From NCBI GenBank assembly GCA_016715115.1, contig JADKBM010000016.1, positions 868,001-932,000 of the forward strand: a stretch of DNA of 64,000 nucleotides, written 5' to 3'. Each line of letters starts with the position of its first letter. The first letter of the stretch is position 1. Positions 40,990 through 50,526 of the stretch are shown one piece after another. Made by a program: the position numbers and the translations under genes. Source of the DNA: Acidobacteriota bacterium. GTDB lineage: Bacteria; Acidobacteriota; Blastocatellia; Pyrinomonadales; Pyrinomonadaceae. The notes under the pieces are model-generated. The model saw only the letters and a program-made list of their open reading frames with translations, made no database searches and had not been told where the DNA came from.

Positions 40990-42510
40990 TCAATCTCGGG
41001 GAGGAAGATAGCCCGACGCAATCGACTCAAACTGCTTCACCTGATCATCGATCCACGCTTCGTCTTTGTCCATTTCGGCGGCGATCAGAACGGCGACACG
41101 CTGCGCGATCCCGAGCGCGGCGGAGGCGTCGAGAAACAGCGCCCTCGTGCGCCGCGCGAGTACGTCCTCGAGCGTATGCGCCATCTCGAATCGGACGGCG
41201 ACGACGACGTCGGCGACGCGATACGGCAAGCGCTCGTGGAGGATCTCCGCAAGCGAAGGATCCGATGCTGCGAGTTCGTTAGCCGTGATCGATGTGTCTT
41301 GGATCGCAAGATCATCCGTAACGCATTTTCGGCGTTCAAGCCCCGCGTGCTCCGATGCTTGATTGACGGCGTCTTCGGCCATTCGCCGGTAAGTCGTCCA
41401 TTTCCCGCCGGTGATCGTCACAAGGCCCGAAAGATCGATCTCGATCGTATGATCGCGTGAGAGCGCCGCGGTGTTTGTCGAATTCGACGCTTTGACGAGC
41501 GGCCGTATGCCCGTGAAAATACTGAGGATATCGGAACGCTTTGGCGGATCGGCAAGATACTTGGCGGCGGAATCGATGATGAAGTCGATCTCGGCTTCAA
41601 ACGCGCGCGGTTCGAGTTCGATGCCCTTTACGGGCGTGTCGGTCGTTCCGAAGATCGCCCGGCCGTGCCACGGGATCGCGAACAAAACGCGGCCGTCGCT
41701 CGTTTTCGGCACCATCAGCGCGGTCGAACCCGGCAGAAATTTTTGATCGAAGACGAGATGAATTCCTTGGCTCGGCGCGATCAGATCCTCAGCCGACCGG
41801 TCCGACATACGGCGCACCGAATCGCTGAATGCACCGGTCGCGTTGATCACGCTGCGCGCACGGGCGAGAAACACCTGTCCGGTCAGTTCGTCGGAAAAGG
41901 CGGCGCCGTCGACTTTGTCGGCTTCACCGCGATGAAGCGAGAATACTCGCGCGTGATTGAGCAAGACCGCACCGTTTACCGCCGCGGTCGAGGCGATATC
42001 GACGAGCAGCCGCGTGTCGTCGAATTGACCGTCGAAATACAGGATCCCGCCTTCGAGATCCTTTTTGCGAACAGTCGGAAGTCTTTTGAGGGTCTCCTTT
42101 CTTGAGAGAATCTCCGATTTGCCGAAACCGTACTTGCCCGAAAGCAAATTGTAGGTCTTGAGGCCCGCGCCGTAAAAGAACTTGTCCCAGTAACTGTAAA
42201 CCGGAACGACGAACGCCTGTTTCGAAACGATATGCGGCGCGTTCTTGAGCAAAAGCCCGCGTTCCTTGAGCGCTTCTTTGACAAGCGACAGATTGCCCTG
42301 CGCAAGGTATCGCACGCCGCCGTGAACGAGCTTCGTCGAACGGCTCGAAGTGCCCTTGCCGAAATCGTTCTGTTCGAGCAGCAAGACCGAAAACCCGCGC
42401 GACGCCGCGTCTAGAGCGCAGCCGAGCCCGGTGGCGCCCCCGCCGATGACGAGGAAATCCCAGATCTTGTCTTTCTCGCCCGCGCTCGCGAGCATTGTGG
42501 TTCGATTCAT
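40990..42510 (-). CDS. glpD: FAD-dependent glycerol-3-phosphate dehydrogenase
   Basis: 506 residues. It oxidises sn-glycerol-3-phosphate to dihydroxyacetone phosphate and passes electrons to quinones at the inner membrane face. The N-terminal FAD-binding Rossmann motif is FLVIGGGATGLGCALDAASRG; further GlpD landmarks are GTSSRSTKLVHGGVRYL, GRAIFGTTDTPV and TGGKWTTYRRMAEDAV. The C-terminal DAO_C-type domain is complete. ATG 42510 is chosen as closest to the conserved fold; an earlier ATG at 42564 is possible. No glpF or glpK is adjacent. Confidence 0.93.
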   Translation of the reverse strand: MNRTTMLASAGEKDKIWDFLVIGGGATGLGCALDAASRGFSVLLLEQNDFGKGTSSRSTKLVHGGVRYLAQGNLSLVKEALKERGLLLKNAPHIVSKQAFVVPVYSYWDKFFYGAGLKTYNLLSGKYGFGKSEILSRKETLKRLPTVRKKDLEGGILYFDGQFDDTRLLVDIASTAAVNGAVLLNHARVFSLHRGEADKVDGAAFSDELTGQVFLARARSVINATGAFSDSVRRMSDRSAEDLIAPSQGIHLVFDQKFLPGSTALMVPKTSDGRVLFAIPWHGRAIFGTTDTPVKGIELEPRAFEAEIDFIIDSAAKYLADPPKRSDILSIFTGIRPLVKASNSTNTAALSRDHTIEIDLSGLVTITGGKWTTYRRMAEDAVNQASEHAGLERRKCVTDDLAIQDTSITANELAASDPSLAEILHERLPYRVADVVVAVRFEMAHTLEDVLARRTRALFLDASAALGIAQRVAVLIAAEMDKDEAWIDDQVKQFESIASGYLPPRD

Positions 42511-42659
42511 TGATTGATCCGCGAAATGACAGACGGTTCGCGCGACGATGTTAACTAGTTGCAACGTCGATCGATCTTTGTGATCGTCGCGTCCCGACGC
42601 GGGTTCACAAAGACTTTAGCAAAATTCATCGAATATATGTAAAATCGTCCGATCGAAGA

Positions 42660-43241
42660 ATGGACGAATCACGCGATAAGCAAAACTACTATTTGCCGCT
42701 CTTGATAGCGGTCGCGGCGGTCACGGCGATGGTCGTGGCGCTTTGGCTTCAAGACCGCGTTTGGTGGTGCAAACTGGGCGATTATTCGATTTACGTTAAC
42801 GACGCCTGGAACAGCAGCCATACGTCGCAGCATTTCCTTGACCCTTACACGTTGACGCACGTGCTCCACGGAGTTTTGTTCTTCTGGATCGCCGGAGTTC
42901 TGCTCACCCGGCTTTCCGGCACGTGGCGATTGGTCGTTGCGGTCGCCGCGGAAGCGGCTTGGGAAGTGCTCGAGAACAGCAATTTCATCATCGACAAGTA
43001 TCGCGAAAACACGGCTTCGCTCGATTATTTCGGCGATTCGATCTTCAACTCGATCGGTGATGTCGCCGCCTGCGCGATCGGTTTCCAGATCGCCGTCAAA
43101 CTCGGCTGGTTTCGCTCGTTGTTGTTCTTCCTGGCCGTAGAGGCCGTGCTTCTTCTCTGGATCCGCGACGGCCTGCTTCTGAACATCCTAATGCTCATTT
43201 ATCCGCTGGAAACCGTAAAACACTGGCAAATGGGGCAATGA
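42660..43241 (+). CDS. DUF2585 family membrane protein
   Basis: 193 residues, with four or five transmembrane helices and the DUF2585/UPF0314 pattern WWCKLGDYSIYVNDAWNSSHTSQHFLDPYTLTHVLHG. Also present are AWEVLENSNFIIDKYRENTASLDYFGDSIFNSIGD (helix-breaking polar motif) and a hydrophobic end. Function unknown; inner membrane. It is divergent from glpD with a 149-nt gap that must hold both promoters. The stop codon is directly followed by repeat words. Confidence 0.88.
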   Translation: MDESRDKQNYYLPLLIAVAAVTAMVVALWLQDRVWWCKLGDYSIYVNDAWNSSHTSQHFLDPYTLTHVLHGVLFFWIAGVLLTRLSGTWRLVVAVAAEAAWEVLENSNFIIDKYRENTASLDYFGDSIFNSIGDVAACAIGFQIAVKLGWFRSLLFFLAVEAVLLLWIRDGLLLNILMLIYPLETVKHWQMGQ

Positions 43242-43746
43242 ATTTTGGATTTTGGATTGCGGAAATTCCAGAAATTCCAAAGATTCCAAGAGATTCCAGG
43301 AATTTCAAGTGATTCCAAGGATTCCAAGTGATTCCAGGAATTCCAAGAATTCCAATCGATGCTGCGGAATCTTGAAAATCTTCAATCTGGGAGCCTGTCG
43401 GAAAAGCCGTTTGAGAACTGAATTTGCTTCTTCAAGCGTGCGGAGCACGCGAACTTGCGATAGCACCACGCGTGAAGCGGAGCGGAACGTGGTGCTATCG
43501 TACGTGCGTGTGCTCCGCGCACTGAACCGATCTTTCCGGCAGACTCGTATAATCCGAAATTCTTGGAATCCGGAATTTTTCGAATCCGGAATTTCTTCAA
43601 TCTCGAATCCTGGAATCCTGGAATCTGGAATCCTGGAATCCTGGAATCTGGAATCCTGGAATCTGGAATCCTGGAATCCTGGAATCCTGGAATCCTGAAT
43701 CCTGGAATCTGGAATCTGGAATCCTGGAATCTGGAATCCTGGAATC
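43242..43746. repeat. GATTCCA / GGAATCCT arrays around a palindromic element
   Basis: ATTCCA words of mixed 8-10-nt period run from the DUF2585 stop to about 43358. The dispersed palindromic element copy 2 lies at 43395-43542 (its ends CTGTCGGAAAAGCC and TCTTTCCGGCAG are inverted). GGAATCCT/GGAATCT words then cover 43560-43746, directly abutting the IS left end. No gene. Confidence 0.88.
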
Positions 43747-45086
43747 GGGAGCTTTGAAAAACTTGGTTAGAAAGCGGCCCGGTTCCTTTTCTTGATTTTT
43801 TTGAAAGTGGGTCGTTTTCTTTTCATGTTTTTTCCGTCTTTCGCCCCCGTTTCTGATCTATTTTTCGGATTCTGGCGGCATTCTCGGCGATTTCGATCGA
43901 TTTTCGCAATCGATTTCGCCCGGTTTTCGTTCAGAAGGCGCACTTCTGCTTGAGTATGAAGTCGGCTCTCAGCACGTTGTACACAGTACACCACATCTGG
44001 AATCTCAGCGTGTTCCTGGCGATGTTCCTGGCCCCATCACCGTTACTTTCAGTTTCTTCCTCATGAATCCGAACGCATGTTCGACCACCTTCGCCTCTGG
44101 ATTTCTTCGCGTTCTTCCGTTTCTGGCGATTCGTCAGCGGTGTCCGAGCCGCCTTGTCGAGCACTCCGTAATATATTCCGACCTCCCGCGCGCCCTCTTG
44201 GCCGCCTGAATAGGATATCCTTGTCTGCCCAGACGCTCCGTTCGTCTCCGCTCATCATCTCGTGCAGCCGTTCGTGGTCGTGAACGTTCGCCGGCGTCAG
44301 TTCGCACTTGCGGATGATCTTGCTGCCCTCGTCCTCCGATGTGGGCCCTTGTAGCCGAAGTGTTTCTTCCCGCCCTGAGAGGTTCCCGCCGCGTCCGCGT
44401 CCAGCTGCCGGCTCTCCTTCGCCTTCTCCCGCTTCTCCTTCGTCATCGGCCGGTTCGCACTCTGGATGAGCGTCGCGTCGATGATCGTTCCCCTTTTCAG
44501 GATCAGTCCCCGCTCGTCGATCTGACTCAGGATCTGTTCGAAGATCTTCTGCATCAGCCCCGCCTTCACTAGTTTCTCCTTGAACTTCCAGAAGGTCGTG
44601 AAATCTGGGATCTCCTCGTCATACCCCAACCCCACGAACTGCTGGAACGACAGGCGGTCCGCCAACTGGTCCTCAAGCTCCTCGTCGCTCAGATTGAACG
44701 CGTGCTGCAGAAACAGCTCTTCAGCTGACCTCGAACGACACCGGCGGCCTCCCGCCCCGTCCTCGCGTCCGGTCCAACTGCTCGACGATCTTAACCAATG
44801 CTTCCCAGTCCACCAGCTTGCCGATCGACTCCAGGTCCCGCCGCGGCTCGTCTTCTTCCGTCTCGACAACGTCAGCATCGCATCCATCAAAGTAAGTTGC
44901 TTCTGTTTCATGTAACTATTATATAATACAACGAGTTACAGGTACAGCCCAAGGTCCGTCAATGGAGAAATTCCGACGGCGCTGCGTCCAAATCATCGCC
45001 TTACTGTCCTAATTCAAATCCGGATACCGTCATCCAATCGACCAACCGAAACCAACCTCGAAAAGGTGAGGTTTTTCAAAGTTCCC
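43747..45086 (-). mobile_element. Decayed IS5-type insertion sequence
   Basis: 1340 bp bounded by inverted repeats GGGAGCTTTGAAAAAC (43747-43762) and GTTTTTCAAAGTTCCC (45071-45086), with one mismatch. It carries a broken transposase gene. Both flanks are GGAATCCT/GATTCTGG repeat words, so it appears to have inserted into a repeat array. No clear target duplication can be assigned because of this. The 160 nt between the transposase start and the right end, and the 180 nt at the left end, hold nothing recognisable. Confidence 0.8.
43931..44911 (-). pseudogene. IS5-family transposase, multiply frameshifted
   Basis: Pieces of one transposase lie in different frames: MKQKQLTLMDAML, then DLESIGKLVDWEALVKIVEQ in another frame, then a long intact part with FLQHAFNLSDEELEDQLADR, IPDFTTFWKFKEKL, GTIIDATLIQSA and GGKKHFGYKG. 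Further shifts separate ERRSVWADKDIL from the C-terminal WCTVYNVLRADFIL. At least four frameshifts are needed, so the gene is inactive. The DDE pattern (D in IIDATLIQ, D in the next fragment) is still visible in pieces. IS5/IS1182-type assignment is by these motifs. Confidence 0.85.
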
Positions 45087-45163
45087 GATTCTGGAATCTG
45101 GAATCCTGGAATCTGGAATCCTGGAATCTAGAATCCTGGAATCTTGAATCTGGAATCAGGAAC
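45087..45163. repeat. GGAATCCT array next to the GrdB-like gene
   Basis: About 75 bp of GATTCTGGAATC/CTGGAATC words between the right end of the IS and the stop codon of the minus-strand GrdB-like gene. It is probably the right part of an array that the IS split from 43560-43746. Confidence 0.85.
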
Positions 45164-45165
45164 CC

Positions 45166-45957
45166 CTATCGTTCGCCGCGGGCGGCTTCGGTCTTTGTCT
45201 CGAGTTCGACTCCGAGTTTGCGCGATGTCGGTTGATCGAACGTTTCGATCCAGCGAATCGCTTCATCGAGCACGCGCAGCTGATATTCGGGCCAGTTCGG
45301 TTTTCCGGCGGTCGCGCCTAATTCGCCGTCGTAATAAGCGGTTCTCGGAGCCCGCACGAGATCGGACGTTTTGCGGTCAACCGAGACCATCATCGTCGGG
45401 ATTCCCTTCATCTCGATCGCGCGGGCGACGATGCCAAGCGTTTGGTGGCAGAGTTTCGATGCCGGAATAAGAAGAGCTGCCTGAACATCGTAGCCGGCCA
45501 AACGGTCGGCGATCCGCGGCCCGAGTTCGTTCGCGACGCGCGCCGCGTTCGGTATCCAACTCGACAGACTCCACCAGACGTTATTCAAGCTTCCGATCAC
45601 CGCATTCGCTTCGTATTCGAGAAGACGGTCGATCGGGATCAGCGAATTGCGGTCTTCCTTGACCGCCGCCGGGTCATAACCCTTGGCGGAATATAGGAGA
45701 TCCTCGGACTCGACCTCGACCGGTATCTCCCGGAAATTCAGATCTCCGTCGGACGCGTCGAGATCAAACGGTTCGGTGCCGTCGACATATGCGCCGGCCG
45801 ACGTGATGAGCGCCAGATTCGTCATCGGAAGCGCGCGGCGCGCGGGACTGAACGGCGCGCGGACATTCTGCACGAACGGGTAACCGCTCAGATCGACATT
45901 TCCGCTCCAATTGCGAAAACGGTTCGAAAATTCATCAATCTTCTCAATCACGTCCAT
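45166..45957 (-). CDS. Glycine/betaine/D-proline reductase B-subunit-like protein (no selenocysteine)
   Basis: 263 residues related to GrdB/PrdB: NLALITSAGAYVDGTEPFDL, DLNFREIPVEVESEDLLYS, LIPIDRLLEYEANAVIGSLN, and CHQTLGIVARAIEMKGIPT. Full GrdB/PrdB enzymes of amino-acid-fermenting anaerobes have a selenocysteine or cysteine active site and partner subunits; neither is present here. It belongs to the shorter stand-alone group found in many aerobes, whose function is unknown. It starts 5 nt after the DUF4149 gene, so the two form an operon. The stop codon is bordered by a GATTCC array. Confidence 0.75.
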   Translation of the reverse strand: MDVIEKIDEFSNRFRNWSGNVDLSGYPFVQNVRAPFSPARRALPMTNLALITSAGAYVDGTEPFDLDASDGDLNFREIPVEVESEDLLYSAKGYDPAAVKEDRNSLIPIDRLLEYEANAVIGSLNNVWWSLSSWIPNAARVANELGPRIADRLAGYDVQAALLIPASKLCHQTLGIVARAIEMKGIPTMMVSVDRKTSDLVRAPRTAYYDGELGATAGKPNWPEYQLRVLDEAIRWIETFDQPTSRKLGVELETKTEAARGER

Positions 45958-45962
45958 AAAAG

Positions 45963-46508
45963 TTAAAATTTGAAATCCTTCTTGAAATCAAGCGGATCCG
46001 ATGTCTTTGAAAGAGCCGAAAAGTCTTTCGACGAGATCAGCACAAACGCCAGCAGCGCGGCGATCATCGCCGTCACCAGGATCCAAACCGAGTATTCGTG
46101 CAACGCGTCAAACCGAACCTTGAGCGGATCGTCGAGCGCCAGTTCGTCCATCGGACGTCCGATCTCGGTCCGCAGGAACGATATCCAGAGTCCGATCACG
46201 AAATGTCCCGCACCGCAGGCCGCCGCAACGATCGCAAGCAAGATTCTTTCGACCCAGGCGAGAAATTTGTTGACTCCCTTGGGATTAACGAACGATGTCA
46301 ACAGCAGCAGCAAACCGACCGCCAATCCGCTCAAATTCACGATCATCAAATTCCGCTGAACCAACGAGCCGGCGAGTTGCTGATAATTCGGGATCTCAGC
46401 CGCGCGAAGCACCGCAAATGCACCCGGAGCCGCCGCAAAACTAAAAAAGACCGCGGCGCCAAGCCACAAAACAAGAAGCAGAATCCGAGTGTTCGAGAGA
46501 AATTTCAT
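45963..46508 (-). CDS. DUF4149 family membrane protein
   Basis: 181 residues with four transmembrane helices (about 7-28, 52-72, 83-105 and 140-160). The family-like opening is LLLVLWLGAAVFFSFAAAPGAFAVL and residues 45-55 read QLAGSLVQRNL; the tail is cytoplasmic. DUF4149 proteins are found across bacteria and resemble eukaryotic TMEM205; function unknown. ATG 46508 starts the first helix, whereas the frame stays open to 46691 through an unlikely basic stretch that overlaps the divergent kinase gene. It is followed after 5 nt by the GrdB-like gene. Confidence 0.8.
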   Translation of the reverse strand: MKFLSNTRILLLVLWLGAAVFFSFAAAPGAFAVLRAAEIPNYQQLAGSLVQRNLMIVNLSGLAVGLLLLLTSFVNPKGVNKFLAWVERILLAIVAAACGAGHFVIGLWISFLRTEIGRPMDELALDDPLKVRFDALHEYSVWILVTAMIAALLAFVLISSKDFSALSKTSDPLDFKKDFKF

Positions 46509-46691
46509 TGCTTCGATCAGCTTCCCATTATGTCGTTTTTCCGGGAAAAGGGCAACCGACACGAGTTTCCGCCCCGGCACGCCGGACGGTTGGACAAAAT
46601 GCTTGAAAATGCGCTGAAGGATAGGGCATAATTGAATTGCAAAACATTGTTTTTGCAGGTGCCCTTCCCTTTTGTCCCGCACATCCCGCAA

Positions 46692-48701
46692 ATGACTTCA
46701 ACCACGAAAACCTCGGTTCTGTCGATAATTGTTTTGCCGCTGGCTCTGACCGCGGCGATCCTCCTCATTTCGGAGTTATCGCAATACTACGCGCTTGAAC
46801 TTGCCGAACATCTGGCGATCCGGAACATCGACCCAAGATGGTGGCACTACCCGCTTTTTCTTATTCTCGGAGTCCTCGTCGGTCTCCTCAGCAACTGCTT
46901 CCCGATCAAGAAGACCCTCCCGTCGGCGCTTGCCTTTGTTGGCCTCTGGTTCGCCCTAAGCTTTGTCGCGCTTAACTATTTCGAAACCAACCTTTACTTC
47001 CTGCGCGTCGCCTTCATCACACTTGCGACGTTGATCGCGGTCCACCTCAAGAAACTCTGGACGATCGATCAGGAGCTCACCGAGAATCTTGTCAACCTGG
47101 CGACGACCGGAAGCCTGATCGAAGTCAAATCCGCCGAAACGCGCATCGATATCGGGCTTCAGTTGCTCGAGACAGTACTGCCGCTTTCCGAGGCGATCGT
47201 TTTCAGAGTCGATCGAAACCAGAATTTTCGCCCGATCGGGCGTTCGCGAAATGGAACTGCGCAACCGAAAATGCAGGCGCGGCAGGCCGCCTGGCGGGAA
47301 ACCGTGGCCTTTTGCGAACGCGCCTTCCGCGACCGGCAAACGATAGTGCATACGGACAACAACGAATCAAAGTCTGCGCGGGTTGCGTTGCCGTTGGTTT
47401 ATGAAGGCGCGGCCGTCGGAGTTCTTTTTGTCAGGGTTCATCAAAACTTCGAACGCGCCGACCAACATCTGCTCGAGTCGTTTTGCGATCAACTGGCACG
47501 CAACTTCAAGCGGCAGGAACTCCGCAGCAAGAACCTGCCGAACAAGTTCTGGTGGAGTTTTTTGTCAACCAACTCGGCCGAGATCCGCGTCGGAACAACG
47601 AGTTTGATAAGGAGTTTGATCAAAGAGCAGTCTTTCAGCGCCGTTGCAAGTTCGTATCTGAAGGAAGCCCACGCGATCGCCTATCTCGACGGAACGCTCG
47701 CATATGTCAATCGGCAAATGCGCCATCTTGTCGATCTCCAATCTAAGCAGATCTCGGATCTCGACCTGTTCGGGCTACTCAAGAATTTCCGGACCGATGC
47801 GTTCAGCGAACCGCACCTCGCGATCCGCCGTGTCCTCCAAACAGGCGAGGTCTACCGAAACGAGTTGGTTTTTCAGGAGAAAAAAACGCTCGATCTACAG
47901 ATCTCACTGGTCAAGGTTCCGTCGGACAATGCATCGATCCACGATACCAACGTCGCGCTTAAACCGGCGTGTTTCCTCATAACCCTGATCGACATCACGG
48001 CTGTCAAGGAGAACGAAAAGCTCCGCTCCGATATGGCGAGCCTGATGTCGCACGAGTTGCGCACACCGGTCACGAGCATCAAGGGCTTTGCCGAACTTCT
48101 GTTGATGGACGATTCGATCACGACCGAAAACCGCGAGTTCCTTCAGATCATCGCCAACGAGTCCCAAAGGCTTTCGAAGATGCTCTCGACGTTTCTCTCG
48201 GTTTCAAATCTCGAGCAGGGAGACAAGAAAGACGTCAACAAATCGGCCGTTAGGCTCGATTCGGTCGTCGGTGAGGTCGTCGACGAATTCAAGGAAAACG
48301 CCAAACGCAAGAGAATTCAGCTGGTTGCGAAGAACGCGCCGAATCTGCCGCCGATCGCCGCCGACAAAGGGTTGATCCGGCGCGCGGTGTCGAACCTGAT
48401 CGACAATGCGATACGTTACAGTCCGGAGCGCACGCAGGTGTTGATCTCGACGATACTTGAGGCCGACTTCCTGCGCGTCGTCGTGGAGGACCGCGGTTAC
48501 GGCATCGAGCGCAGCGAACACGAGAAGATTTGGGAGAAGTTCTATCGTGTCGCGCGCGACGGCCAGGACAAACAGGAGGAATCGACCGGCCTGGGACTTT
48601 CGCTGGTAAAGGAAATCGTCGAACAGCACGGTGGAAACGTGACCGTTGAATCGCAGATCGGCCAAGGATCGAGGTTTAGCATCGCGTTGCCGAGACTTTA
48701 G
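46692..48701 (+). CDS. Membrane sensor histidine kinase with GAF- and PAS-like domains
   Basis: 669 residues. Four hydrophobic helices (about 10-30, 53-70, 80-97 and 104-120) precede a GAF-like domain (about 145-285), a PAS-like domain (about 310-440), a HisKA helix with the phospho-accepting His in LMSHELRTPVTSIKGFAELL, and an ATPase domain. ATPase boxes: NLIDNAIRYSP (N box), VEDRGYGIE (G1), IWEKFYR (F) and STGLGLSLVKEIVEQHGG (G2). It should autophosphorylate in response to an unknown signal; no response regulator is adjacent, so it is an orphan kinase. ATG 46692 is used (MTSTTKTSVLS); the frame extends to 46632 but the extra residues are not signal-like. AAATCGC-type repeats start at its stop codon. 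Confidence 0.92.
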   Translation: MTSTTKTSVLSIIVLPLALTAAILLISELSQYYALELAEHLAIRNIDPRWWHYPLFLILGVLVGLLSNCFPIKKTLPSALAFVGLWFALSFVALNYFETNLYFLRVAFITLATLIAVHLKKLWTIDQELTENLVNLATTGSLIEVKSAETRIDIGLQLLETVLPLSEAIVFRVDRNQNFRPIGRSRNGTAQPKMQARQAAWRETVAFCERAFRDRQTIVHTDNNESKSARVALPLVYEGAAVGVLFVRVHQNFERADQHLLESFCDQLARNFKRQELRSKNLPNKFWWSFLSTNSAEIRVGTTSLIRSLIKEQSFSAVASSYLKEAHAIAYLDGTLAYVNRQMRHLVDLQSKQISDLDLFGLLKNFRTDAFSEPHLAIRRVLQTGEVYRNELVFQEKKTLDLQISLVKVPSDNASIHDTNVALKPACFLITLIDITAVKENEKLRSDMASLMSHELRTPVTSIKGFAELLLMDDSITTENREFLQIIANESQRLSKMLSTFLSVSNLEQGDKKDVNKSAVRLDSVVGEVVDEFKENAKRKRIQLVAKNAPNLPPIAADKGLIRRAVSNLIDNAIRYSPERTQVLISTILEADFLRVVVEDRGYGIERSEHEKIWEKFYRVARDGQDKQEESTGLGLSLVKEIVEQHGGNVTVESQIGQGSRFSIALPRL

Positions 48702-49140
48702 CGATTTGCGATTTGCGATTTGCGATTTGCGATTGGGGATTTGCGATTGGAGCGCAACCGTCCCGGTTGCATTGCGCGCATCGCGCGAACCAACCGGATG
48801 GGGATTGGAGATTCCAGATTCCAGATTCCAGATTCCAGATTCCAGGATTCCAGATTCCAGGATTCCATTCCAGATTCCAGGATTCCAGATTCCAGGATTC
48901 CATTCCAGATTCCAGGATTCCAGGATTCCAGATTCCAGGATTCCAGATTCCAGGATTCCAGATTCCACAAATCGCAAATCCCAAATCCCAAATCCTAAAT
49001 CCCAAATCGCAAATCCCAAATCCCAAATCGCAAATCCCAAATCCCAAATCGCAAATCCCAAATCCCAAATCCCAAATCGCAAATCCCAAATCGCAAATCC
49101 CAAATCCCAAATCGCAAATCGCAAATCGCAAATCCCAAGC
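48702..49140. repeat. Composite array: GATTTGC, GATTCCA, AAATCCC
   Basis: GATTTGC heptads cover 48702-48755, GATTCCA/GATTCCAG words cover 48806-48968, and the inverse heptads AAATCCC/AAATCGC cover 48968-49138. The outer blocks are inverted with respect to each other, so the whole unit is a large imperfect hairpin. It fills the gap between the sensor kinase and the polysaccharide cluster. Confidence 0.93.
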
Positions 49141-49184
49141 TTGGCTTTTGAATTTGCGCTCGATTCACCGATAATTGTTTCGTT

Positions 49185-50357
49185 TTGAGTAATTTGGGGG
49201 AAATCGAAAAGATATACGGCGAGCTGTTTTCTTATTGCCAGGCCGAAGACTTCGCCGGATGGGATCCGTTTGACGGCCTAAACAGCCGATATTTTCAAGC
49301 GACGCCGCTGAGGCATATCGCGCCCGCTCGGCTTTTGTTCCTGCAGGTTGTCAAACGATCGGCGCGAAATCTGCGGCCGCTGCTGAAGATCGAAAAAGGC
49401 GTCAACCCCAAGGGAATCGCGCTCTTCGCGCTTGCCGAACTTTCAAGGTTTCGCTCTACGAAGGCCGAGGCCCACGCCGAACGCGCGAAACGGTTCCTTG
49501 CTCAGCTTCTGGACCTGTCGATCGAAAATCCAAAATCCAAGGTCCAACATCGGTCGTGGGGCTATAATTTTGACTGGCAGTCGCGTGCCTTTTTCGCACC
49601 GTGCGGGACGCCGACGATCGTCCCGACCGCCTTCGCTGCGCAGGCCTTTTCGGAGGCTTTTGAACTTTTCGGCGACGAAGCTTACGCCCGAACTTGCGGA
49701 GAAGTGTGCGAATTCATCAAGTCGGCTCTGAACCGTTCGTTCGAATCCGACACCGAGGTCTGTTTCAGCTACACGCCGCTCGACCGGAGCGTGATCTTCA
49801 ACGCATCGCTGCTCGCGGCGGAGGTTTTGGCGAATCGAGGCGGCGAAGAGAATCTGGAACTCGCCGCGACGGCGGCGCGCTTCGTCGTTGATCGGCAACG
49901 AAACGATGGCGCCTGGGCATACGGCCCGAAACTTCGCCACGCTTGGGTCGATAATTTCCATACCGCTTATATTCTATTGTCTTTGCATCGTTTGCAGTCC
50001 ATCGTTCCGCATCTTGATGGCGGCGCGGCGGTCGAAAAAGGATTATGTTTCTGGCTTGATAACTTCTTTCTCGAAGACGGCGCTCCGAAATACTTCGATC
50101 GCGAATCATATCCGATTGACGTTCATTCGGCATCCGCCGCGATCGTCGCTTTGTGCGAGTTGAACGAAGTTGACCCACGATGTTTGCCGCTTGCAAACAA
50201 GGTCGCGGGCTGGCTAATCTCGAATATGCGTGACGAGAGCGGTTATTTTTATTATCAGAAACGAAAACGGTCGACGGTCAAGACGCCTTTCGTCCGTTGG
50301 TCAAATGCCTGGACCGCATACGCGTTGGCGCGGCTCCTGGAAGGTGGTGAGCAGTGA
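49185..50357 (+). CDS. Alpha/alpha-barrel protein in a polysaccharide cluster
   Basis: 390 residues, probably soluble, with an alternation of helices like terpene-cyclase or glycoside-type (alpha/alpha) barrels: SWGYNFDWQSRAFFAPCGTP, PTAFAAQAFSEAFELFGD, DRQRNDGAWAYGPKLRHAWV and a late FVRWSNAWTAYALARLL. I cannot name its reaction. The genes after it (DUF354 and a sugar-1-phosphate transferase) suggest exopolysaccharide or lipopolysaccharide synthesis. It starts with TTG 49185. A short AAATCCA-type heptad stretch lies inside the gene at about 49526-49546 (ENPKSK), and its final GEQ-stop is read from a GAGCAGT array. Confidence 0.65.
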   Translation: MSNLGEIEKIYGELFSYCQAEDFAGWDPFDGLNSRYFQATPLRHIAPARLLFLQVVKRSARNLRPLLKIEKGVNPKGIALFALAELSRFRSTKAEAHAERAKRFLAQLLDLSIENPKSKVQHRSWGYNFDWQSRAFFAPCGTPTIVPTAFAAQAFSEAFELFGDEAYARTCGEVCEFIKSALNRSFESDTEVCFSYTPLDRSVIFNASLLAAEVLANRGGEENLELAATAARFVVDRQRNDGAWAYGPKLRHAWVDNFHTAYILLSLHRLQSIVPHLDGGAAVEKGLCFWLDNFFLEDGAPKYFDRESYPIDVHSASAAIVALCELNEVDPRCLPLANKVAGWLISNMRDESGYFYYQKRKRSTVKTPFVRWSNAWTAYALARLLEGGEQ

Positions 50358-50523
50358 GCAGTGAGCAGTGAGCAGTGAGCAGTGAGCAGTGAGCAGTGAG
50401 CAGTGAGCAGTGAGCGGTAAGCGGTGATTACCGATCCTTTTGCCTTCTTGCTTTTTACTTTCTATTACTTTCTACTTTTCACTTTTCACTTTCCCTTTTC
50501 ACTTTCCCTTTTCACTTTTTGGA
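50343..50523. repeat. GAGCAGT heptad array followed by CTTTTCA words
   Basis: Ten or so near-perfect GAGCAGT heptads run from the end of the 49185 gene (50343-50420), giving its stop codon. Pyrimidine-rich TTTCACT/CTTTTCA words follow at 50450-50520, up to the DUF354 start at 50527. The first block has the cleanest copies of any array in the window. Confidence 0.93.
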
Positions 50524-50526
50524 TTT

